A stretch of 11,123 nucleotides of DNA, from assembly GCA_938049325.1 (NCBI GenBank), contig CALICC010000351.1:1-11123 (forward strand), given 5' to 3'. Origin of the DNA: an uncultured Ilumatobacter sp. GTDB taxonomy: Bacteria; Actinomycetota; Acidimicrobiia; Acidimicrobiales; Ilumatobacteraceae. The position numbers were made by a program, and so were the translations under genes. The notes under the pieces were generated by a model, which did no database searches, was not told the origin of the DNA, and saw nothing but the letters and a program-made list of their open reading frames with translations. Positions 6,552-11,123 of this stretch are shown one piece after another; within the stretch, counting starts at the first letter, position 1; every line of letters starts with the position of its first letter.

Positions 6552-7122
6552 GGAGCTCGAGCAACCCGCGAAACGCTCGACCGCGATGTGAGATCGCGTG
6601 CTTTGCGTGAGCGTCCATCTCGGCGAAGGTGAGGCCACCCGACTCGACCGGCTCGAAGATGGCGTCGTAGCCGAAGCCACCGCAACCCCGTTCGGCTTCG
6701 GTGATCGTCCCGCTGCAGACCCCTTCGAATACGACCTCGCGACCATCGGGCCACAGCGCCAACGCAACTGTCTTGAACGCTGCGCTGCGCGGCTGACCGT
6801 CCGGCATCTCGGCGAGCATCTTCGCCCGGTTGTCGGCGTACGAGCACCCCTCCCCCGCATAGCGGGCCGTGTAGACACCCGGCGCTCCTCCGAGCGCGTC
6901 GACTTCGAGGCCGGTGTCGTCGGCAACCGCGGGAAGACCAGTGGCGGCAACGATCGCTGCGGCCTTCAGACGAGCGTTGCCAGCGAGCGTGTCGGCATCC
7001 TCCACGACGTCGGGAATCTCCGGGGGCCGCGGCAGGAGGTCGACCACACCCGCGAGCAGGGCTTGGATCTCGGCGACCTTGTCGGGGTTGGCCGACGCGC
7101 AGACGAGCTGCGGCAGCGTCAT
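6523..7122 (-). CDS. rdgB: dITP/XTP pyrophosphatase (Ham1/RdgB family), 199 aa
   Basis: The enzyme hydrolyses dITP, XTP and related non-canonical purine nucleoside triphosphates to monophosphate plus pyrophosphate. It keeps them out of DNA and RNA in the cytoplasm. Family motifs are all present: SANPDKVAEI (10-19) with N12 and K15; VADDTGLEVDALGG (66-79) with the metal-binding and catalytic acidic pair D68/D69; PGVYTARYAG (81-90); GFGYDAIFEP (149-158); and KHAISHRGRAF (174-184). The length is normal for the family. Its ATG overlaps the rph stop as ATGA, so translation is probably coupled to rph. The region before this ATG has no clear Shine-Dalgarno sequence. It is the last gene of the murI-rph-rdgB group, and its 3' end overlaps the EEP-domain gene by 29 bp on the opposite strand. 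Confidence 0.95.
   Translation of the reverse strand: MTLPQLVCASANPDKVAEIQALLAGVVDLLPRPPEIPDVVEDADTLAGNARLKAAAIVAATGLPAVADDTGLEVDALGGAPGVYTARYAGEGCSYADNRAKMLAEMPDGQPRSAAFKTVALALWPDGREVVFEGVCSGTITEAERGCGGFGYDAIFEPVESGGLTFAEMDAHAKHAISHRGRAFRGLLELLSQQHPPSA
6582..6598 (+). terminator. 6-bp inverted repeat 30 nt past the EEP-domain gene, weak terminator candidate
   Basis: CGCGAT at 6582-6587 pairs perfectly with ATCGCG at 6593-6598 around a 5-base loop. It lies inside rdgB and starts 30 nt after the plus-strand stop at 6551. That is nearly the same spacing as the stronger hairpin after the ATPase gene. No U-tract follows. Confidence 0.25.
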
Positions 7123-7883
7123 GAGCGAGGCGTTGGCCCGGTCGCGAGCAGGGCAGCTTGCTGGGCGGCGATCGAGGTGAGGCCACCTTCGGCCAGAGCG
7201 AGCAGTTGGTCGAGTTCGCCGCGTGTGAACGCCATCCCCTCGGCGGTGCCTTGCACTTCGACGAAGCGTGCTTCACCGGTTGGCTGACCGTCGGTGTTCG
7301 GCTGCATCATCACGACGTTCATGTCGACTTCGGCCGCCGAGTCTTCGACGTACGGAAGGTCGAGGAGCGGCACGCCATCGACGATGCCGACGCTGATCGC
7401 AGTACAGAACGAATGCAACGGATTGCGCTCCATCTCGCCGCGGTCGACACGGCGCTGCAGCGCGTCGTGCAGCGCCATGAAGCCACCGCAGATGCTCGCG
7501 GTGCGAGTTCCGCCGTCGGCTTGCAGCACGTCACAGTCGACGATGACCTGGCGCTCGCCGAGCGCCTCCATGTCGCACGCTGCGCGCAGCGAGCGGCCGA
7601 TGAGGCGCTGGATCTCGACCGTTCGTCCGCTCTGCTTTCCCTTGGCAGCTTCGCGATTGATGCGTTCTGGCGAGGCTCCTGGGAGCATCGAGTACTCGGC
7701 GGTGACCCAGCCCTTCCCCGAGCCACGCATCCAGCGCGGCACGTCATCGTCGACGCTGGCGGTGCACAACACACGGGTTTGCCCGAAGCTCACGAGCACC
7801 GAGCCATCGGCCATGTCGGTGAAGTCGCGTTCGAAGGTGATGGGTCGCAGTTCGTCGGCGCTCCGGCCGTCAGGTCTCGTCAT
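7119..7883 (-). CDS. rph: Ribonuclease PH, 254 aa
   Basis: RNase PH is a phosphorolytic 3'-5' exoribonuclease that trims the 3' trailer of tRNA precursors, acting as a hexameric ring. Recognisable segments are RPDGRSADELRPI (3-15), GSVLVSFGQTRVLC (27-40), GWVTAEYSMLPGA (58-70), GRTVEIQRLIGRSLR (86-100), QADGGTRTASICGG (121-134) and YVEDSAAEVDMNVV (178-191). D181 and D187 correspond to the catalytic aspartates, and GGTRT to the phosphate-binding site. The frame is open upstream to 8156, but ATG 7883 gives the family's normal N-terminus and length. The ATG lies 11 nt beyond the murI stop, and a -10-like TAGCTT sits 8 nt before it, so it may have its own leaderless promoter as well as read-through from murI. 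The stop overlaps the rdgB start by 4 bp. Confidence 0.96.
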   Translation of the reverse strand: MTRPDGRSADELRPITFERDFTDMADGSVLVSFGQTRVLCTASVDDDVPRWMRGSGKGWVTAEYSMLPGASPERINREAAKGKQSGRTVEIQRLIGRSLRAACDMEALGERQVIVDCDVLQADGGTRTASICGGFMALHDALQRRVDRGEMERNPLHSFCTAISVGIVDGVPLLDLPYVEDSAAEVDMNVVMMQPNTDGQPTGEARFVEVQGTAEGMAFTRGELDQLLALAEGGLTSIAAQQAALLATGPTPRS

Positions 7884-7891
7884 GAGGCCCG

Positions 7892-7897
7892 AAGCTA
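7892..7897 (-). promoter_or_regulatory. Putative internal -10 box (TAGCTT) for rph, sharing the murI stop codon
   Basis: On the minus strand TAGCTT ends 8 nt before the rph ATG at 7883. Its first three bases are the TAG stop codon of murI (7897-7895). Spacing matches the other leaderless-type starts in the window. It would allow rph-rdgB to be expressed without murI. Confidence 0.4.
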
Positions 7898-8704
7898 TCG
7901 GTCGGCTGCGCGCCAAGGTTCGGTGTGGTCGAGTTCGGGTCCAAGTAACCGCGACCCGAGCTCGCGAAACACCTCGATGTCGCCGCTCGATGCGAAGCGG
8001 TGGGCGCCCTGGCCGGCGCTCTGATCGCGAAGCAGCCCGAGCGCGTCGAGTTGCTCGCGAACCGCAAACGCAGTCTCGTCGGCCGAACTGACCAGCGTGA
8101 CGTCGGGGCCGAGGACGTCGCTGATGGTCCGCGCCAAGAACGGGTAGTGCGTACATCCGAGGAGTAGGGCGTCAACGTTGGCGTTCACGACGGGAGCCAA
8201 GAGGCGTTCCGCGAGCACGGTCACTTCGTCGCCCGTGGTCTGACCGCGCTCGACGAATTCGACGAACCCGGGGCAGGCCGAACTCGTCAGCGAGACCGGA
8301 ACTCCGGTTTCGGCAATCGCCCGCGGGTAGGCACCCGACGACACGGTCCCCACCGTGCCGATCACGCCGACTCGACCCGTTGTGGTGGCGCGCACGAGTG
8401 CGTTGGCACCGGGGGTGATGACGTCGATCACCGGGACGTCGAGCTCGGCGCGCAACGCGTCGAGACCCGCCGCGGTCGCGGTGTTGCAGGCGACGACGAT
8501 CGCCTTGGCGTCGTAGTCGTCGACGAGGCTCCGTGCGAGCTCGCGCGCGAACCGTCGGACGTCGTCGAGTGGCTGGGAGCCGTACGGGTAGCGGCCGGTG
8601 TCTCCGATGTAGACGAGGTCTTCGGCGGGCAACAGGTCGATCGTGGCGCGGGCAACCGTGAGCCCACCGAAGCCTGAGTCGAACATCCCGATCGGCCGAT
8701 CCAT
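7895..8704 (-). CDS. murI: Glutamate racemase, 269 aa
   Basis: MurI interconverts L- and D-glutamate without cofactor, supplying D-Glu for the peptidoglycan stem peptide in the cytoplasm. The sequence has the N-terminal GMFDSGFGGLTVAR (6-19, with D9 and S10), IGDTGRYPYG (33-42), the first catalytic cysteine in ACNTATA (C73), and the second in GCTHYP (C184, with H186). E153 lies in VERG. The length is typical. The ATG at 8704 has a -10-like TACCCT 8 nt upstream, consistent with leaderless initiation. The gene ends 11 nt before rph, and the stop is TAG. In Mycobacterium tuberculosis murI, rphA and the rdgB homologue are also neighbours, but a metallo-beta-lactamase-fold gene (Rv1339) lies between murI and rphA; here there is none. 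The preceding paralogous membrane-protein pair ends 52 bp upstream, so read-through is possible. Confidence 0.96.
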   Translation of the reverse strand: MDRPIGMFDSGFGGLTVARATIDLLPAEDLVYIGDTGRYPYGSQPLDDVRRFARELARSLVDDYDAKAIVVACNTATAAGLDALRAELDVPVIDVITPGANALVRATTTGRVGVIGTVGTVSSGAYPRAIAETGVPVSLTSSACPGFVEFVERGQTTGDEVTVLAERLLAPVVNANVDALLLGCTHYPFLARTISDVLGPDVTLVSSADETAFAVREQLDALGLLRDQSAGQGAHRFASSGDIEVFRELGSRLLGPELDHTEPWRAADR

Positions 8705-8712
8705 CGGCGCAG

Positions 8713-8718
8713 AGGGTA
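8713..8718 (-). promoter_or_regulatory. Putative -10 box (TACCCT) for murI
   Basis: On the minus strand TACCCT fits TAnnnT and ends 8 nt before the murI ATG at 8704, giving a predicted start at the codon's A. A triple 15-bp repeat lies just upstream of it. Its CTGAC cores resemble the start of a -35 box, but none sits at the right distance. Confidence 0.45.
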
Positions 8719-8725
8719 GTGCGAC

Positions 8726-8770
8726 GTCAGTCCGAGAGAGGTCAGTCGGAGATACGTCAGCCGGAGATCG
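8726..8770. repeat. Three tandem 15-bp repeats covering the stop codon of the upstream gene
   Basis: The units are GTCAGTCCGAGAGAG (8726-8740), GTCAGTCGGAGATAC (8741-8755) and GTCAGCCGGAGATCG (8756-8770). Because 15 is five codons, each unit carries a TGA in the same minus-strand frame. The real stop of the membrane-protein gene is at 8759-8757, with backups at 8744-8742 and 8729-8727. The array fills most of the 52-bp gap before murI. Confidence 0.85.
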
Positions 8771-9548
8771 GCGAGGTGAACAGCGGAGTCTGAACCAGAG
8801 GCGACCACCGGAGCGTCAACGGCGCGTCGTCGGACTTGTCGATGAGGCCCACGACGTGGCCCGTGCTGTCGACTTCGACCTCAATCTCCGCGACCTTGAC
8901 GTCGCGAACGACGAGTTCGTTGTTGCGACGCCACTGAGCAGCTGCAGCTGGCTCAGCACTCGCGAATGCGACGCCGTCGATCGAGAAAGTGAGTACGCGT
9001 GACAGTGCTCCTGCGCTGGGGCCAGGCGATTCGGCGACGAACCGCGTGTACTCCCACACCGACTCGTCGAAGACGTCGTGCATGGTCAAGGCAGGCGAGC
9101 TGAACGCTGCGGACCGCAACGATGTGGGCGTCACCACTGCATTCGGTGGCTGCTGCTGGAACCCGTCACCTTGGTCGGTCCATACTTCGTCGGCGTCGAC
9201 TTCGACGACCGCTGAGATCGTTCCATCGGGAGCGAACAGCGACATCTTCGAGCGGCCCGAACCAGCATCGAATTCCATCTGCTGGCGGACGACATCGTTG
9301 GCTGGTTGCACCGTCGCCACGTAACCGTCCGCCCACGTCTCTTCGGCAACAACGAGATCAACAGGCCACGGCGCGAGCGGCTGTCCGACTGCGGGCGGCG
9401 CAGCTGCGAGCGCTGCTTCAGCCGCTGCGACGTCCTGGTCGGCCACGTACTTCTCGTAGCCGAACCAACCACCGACACCTGCGCCGACGACAACGAGGAT
9501 GCGAAGCAACCTCAGCATCGGGTTCGGAGCGTTGAGCTGCTGGCTCAT
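8757..9548 (-). CDS. Single-pass membrane protein, smaller member of a paralogous pair, 263 aa
   Basis: I do not recognise a named family. A short N-terminus with LRLLR (12-16) leads into one TM helix (about 15-30). A juxtamembrane motif GGWFGYEKY (26-34), an Ala/Pro-rich spacer (38-60) and a globular extracytoplasmic domain (about 61-263) follow. There is no lipobox. The domain is rich in beta-type segments and Trp. It resembles the preceding gene's product in three places: the juxtamembrane motif, LTFSIDGVAFASAEPAAAAQ (186-205) and EIEVEVDSTGHVVGL (221-235). The ATG overlaps the preceding stop as ATGA and has a strong Shine-Dalgarno site, so the two are co-expressed. The last 15 bp including the stop are tandemly repeated. 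A lipid-binding LppX/LprG-like or LolA-like beta fold is a speculation from the pattern only. Confidence 0.85.
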   Translation of the reverse strand: MSQQLNAPNPMLRLLRILVVVGAGVGGWFGYEKYVADQDVAAAEAALAAAPPAVGQPLAPWPVDLVVAEETWADGYVATVQPANDVVRQQMEFDAGSGRSKMSLFAPDGTISAVVEVDADEVWTDQGDGFQQQPPNAVVTPTSLRSAAFSSPALTMHDVFDESVWEYTRFVAESPGPSAGALSRVLTFSIDGVAFASAEPAAAAQWRRNNELVVRDVKVAEIEVEVDSTGHVVGLIDKSDDAPLTLRWSPLVQTPLFTSPISG

Positions 9549-11123
9549 GACTGCGCCTCCTCGACGGGCGCGTCGGCGGCGGGAGTCGAAAGCGTGAGCT
9601 CCAGGCCGGCGACCGGGCTGGTGCCGGTTGGGGATGCTCCGGTCAACGTGTAGTTGCCAGCGACGTAGCCGAAGCCTGCTGGCACCGTCATCCGGCGAAC
9701 AACCCCGGTGCGGTCGAGCCAGAGGTCGACTTCGAACGTAGTCACCGATGTGAACCCTCTCTCTGCTGCCGCCACGGGATGGGCTGCGACGAAGGCTGCG
9801 CCGTCGACGGAGAACGTCACGTGTCGCACCGGGAGCTGCGACAGATTGGGTTGTGGGGCGGACGGAGCTTCGGCGGCCGGGTTGGCGATGTTGTCGACGA
9901 CGTCGCCGAGCATGTCAGGGCTGTTGCCGCTCACCGTGATGTTGCCGTCGCCGGCACTGGCCGTCTCGACTTCACCGATTTCGATCACGGGCTCTCCGAG
10001 GAGCGGCGATCCCGACAGCAATGCGGTCTCATCGCCGGTGACGGTCAGGAACTCGTGCATCTCGATAGGCAGCACGTCGGTGACCGTGTTGAGCGAGGCG
10101 CTTTCGATCGCGTTGACGGCGTCAGCGTAAGCATCCAGAAGGTCCGCAGAGGCCGGAATCCAGGGATTTTCCGGGACTGATTGGACCCAGAACCAACCGT
10201 CCGCGCGAGCGACCCGGGTTCCGTCGATCATCACAGCCAGGCCATCGCCGGACGCGAGGTCGACCGCCATGCTTGCGACGCTGGGGCCCTCGGCTGTGTA
10301 CGACACGAATCGCGCATTGGGCGGCTGCACCGACTCGGCCGGGAGCTCTGCGAGGAACCCAGCCTCTCGCTCCTGATACCAGTCGTAAGCGAACCGGCCG
10401 CCGAACACGGCGACCGCGACGACGGCGGCGACCAGCAGGGTGCGCACGGTCGAACCGACTGCGGTCTGTAGCCGGCGCGTGTGGCCCCGCTTGCGCGCGA
10501 CAGGAACTTCAGTTCCGGAGAACAGGCCGCTCTCGGCGAAGCCAGGCTGAGCCGCCGGTGCCGGCGACGGCGCTGCCGCAACGCCGGGAAGGCTCGGGGC
10601 GACAGCTGCTGCGGCTTCTTGGGCAGGAGCAGTCAGAACGGGGACGGTTGCGGTGACCGGCAAAGCCGAGTCGAGAGATTCGGGCAGGTCGAGAGCAGTC
10701 GGCGCTGGGGCAGCCTGGACCGGGGCGGCTTGGGCCACCTGGACCGGGGCGGCGACAGGTGCCGCCGGCGCAGGTACGACCGCGGCAGGTGCGACCGGGT
10801 CAGGTGCCACTGCGGCGGTCGGTGCCGGAACAGTCGCTGGGGTCGCGAGGGCGACGTCCGGAGCGACGGGAGTCGGCACCGCTGAAGCGGGCGGGGGAGC
10901 AACCGGGGCAATCGGTGCGGGAGCGATCGGAGCGGTCGGTGCGGGAGCGATCGGAGCGACCGGAGCAGGCACCGGAGCAACCGGAGCGGGCACCGCAGCA
11001 GGAGTGGCCGGAACAGGAGCGACGAGCCCATCGGGTGGGTCCACAATCGTCGCGGGCACCGTCGAGAAAACCGGGGCCGCGGGCGGAGAGGGCGCCGGTG
11101 CTGGGGGCGTCGGTGTCGAGGTC
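9545..11123 (-). CDS. Pro/Ala-rich single-pass membrane protein, larger member of a paralogous pair (N-terminus beyond right edge)
   Basis: The frame stays open to the window edge with the same Pro/Ala bias, so the GTG at 11059 is not the start and 525 residues of a longer protein are visible. Residues about 1-195 are low-complexity Pro/Ala/Val with almost no charge. Residues 195-225 include a basic patch (ARKRGHTRR). A TM helix spans about 226-242, and the positive charge before it predicts that the Pro-rich part is cytoplasmic. GGRFAYDWY (241-249) matches GGWFGYEKY of the next gene. The outer domain (about 250-525) includes VTFSVDGAAFVAAHPVAAAE (435-454) and FEVDLWLDRTGVVRRM (463-478), both paralleled in the next gene. 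I do not recognise the family. Long disordered cytoplasmic regions of this kind often tether or recruit partners, but no function can be assigned. Its stop overlaps the next start by 4 bp. Confidence 0.85.
   Translation of the reverse strand, partial: TSTPTPPAPAPSPPAAPVFSTVPATIVDPPDGLVAPVPATPAAVPAPVAPVPAPVAPIAPAPTAPIAPAPIAPVAPPPASAVPTPVAPDVALATPATVPAPTAAVAPDPVAPAAVVPAPAAPVAAPVQVAQAAPVQAAPAPTALDLPESLDSALPVTATVPVLTAPAQEAAAAVAPSLPGVAAAPSPAPAAQPGFAESGLFSGTEVPVARKRGHTRRLQTAVGSTVRTLLVAAVVAVAVFGGRFAYDWYQEREAGFLAELPAESVQPPNARFVSYTAEGPSVASMAVDLASGDGLAVMIDGTRVARADGWFWVQSVPENPWIPASADLLDAYADAVNAIESASLNTVTDVLPIEMHEFLTVTGDETALLSGSPLLGEPVIEIGEVETASAGDGNITVSGNSPDMLGDVVDNIANPAAEAPSAPQPNLSQLPVRHVTFSVDGAAFVAAHPVAAAERGFTSVTTFEVDLWLDRTGVVRRMTVPAGFGYVAGNYTLTGASPTGTSPVAGLELTLSTPAADAPVEEAQS
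9556..9562 (-). promoter_or_regulatory. Strong Shine-Dalgarno site (GAGGAGG) for the 263-aa membrane protein
   Basis: GAGGAGG on the minus strand lies 7 nt before the ATG at 9548, inside the last codons of the preceding gene. It confirms that start. It also contrasts with operon-leading genes here, which lack such a site. Confidence 0.7.
10912..10958. repeat. 24-bp-period tandem repeat coding for Pro/Ala octapeptides
   Basis: Two identical 23-bp segments (10912-10934 and 10936-10958) are offset by 24 bp, with degenerate copies continuing to about 11000. On the minus strand they code for eight-residue units of the type APIAPAPx in the cytoplasmic low-complexity region. The near-identity at DNA level suggests recent slippage or unequal crossing-over. 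Confidence 0.75.

Noticed and set aside
7158..8024. Long plus-strand open frame opposite rph and the end of murI
   Set aside because: The minus strand encodes unmistakable RNase PH and MurI. The plus translation has no recognisable motif and no start signal.
7884..8156. Upstream extension of rph into murI
   Set aside because: The extra 91 residues are Arg-rich out-of-frame murI sequence. ATG 7883 gives the normal RNase PH start and length.
11057..11059. GTG at 11059 as the start of the Pro/Ala-rich membrane protein
   Set aside because: The frame upstream is open to the edge and keeps the same Pro/Ala composition, so the gene is most likely truncated by the window.

Overview
The window is GC-rich DNA with densely packed, often overlapping genes. 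The proteins are rich in Ala, Val and Asp. Several operon-leading genes have a TAnnnT -10 box placed so that transcription would start at the ATG, a leaderless habit that is common in Actinobacteria. The murI-rph-rdgB cluster and a tRNA without encoded CCA fit the same phylum. My best guess, from overall character only, is an uncultured or marine member of the Acidimicrobiia (Ilumatobacter-like). No gene-free stretch longer than about 100 bp exists.

Layout, left to right. (1) The start of a small membrane-protein gene leaves the window on the minus strand (1-143). It shares a 93-bp divergent promoter region with a plus-strand HerA/DUF87-type P-loop ATPase of 808 aa (237-2663). (2) A minus-strand membrane-bound GGDEF-EAL protein of 905 aa (2656-5373) overlaps the ATPase tail to tail by 8 bp. 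A leucine tRNA gene (5431-5504, anticodon UAG) lies just upstream of it on the same strand. (3) Divergent from the tRNA is a plus-strand membrane protein with an endonuclease/exonuclease/phosphatase (EEP) domain (5580-6551). It overlaps rdgB tail to tail by 29 bp. (4) The rest is a minus-strand run read right to left. It begins with a Pro/Ala-rich single-pass membrane protein (9545 to beyond the right edge) and a smaller paralogue overlapping it by 4 bp (8757-9548). Glutamate racemase murI (7895-8704), RNase PH rph (7119-7883) and the dITP/XTP pyrophosphatase rdgB (6523-7122) follow.

How they work together. murI supplies D-glutamate for peptidoglycan, rph trims tRNA 3' ends, and rdgB cleans non-canonical purine nucleotides. 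They travel together as a housekeeping cluster rather than as one pathway. The GGDEF-EAL protein would make or degrade cyclic-di-GMP in response to an extracytoplasmic signal. The two paralogous membrane proteins look like a pair with a shared but unknown job outside the membrane.

Most of the window is ordinary housekeeping sequence, and I do not see a defence system, mobile element, CRISPR array or biosynthetic cluster. The observations I rate highest are four. A leucine tRNA has a short class-I variable loop where bacterial leucine tRNAs normally carry a long arm. Two TM-anchored paralogues of no family I recognise sit side by side. A consistent leaderless -10 signature precedes every operon-leading gene, in one case built into the stop codon of the preceding gene. 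A 15-bp tandem duplication has tripled a gene's stop codon in frame.
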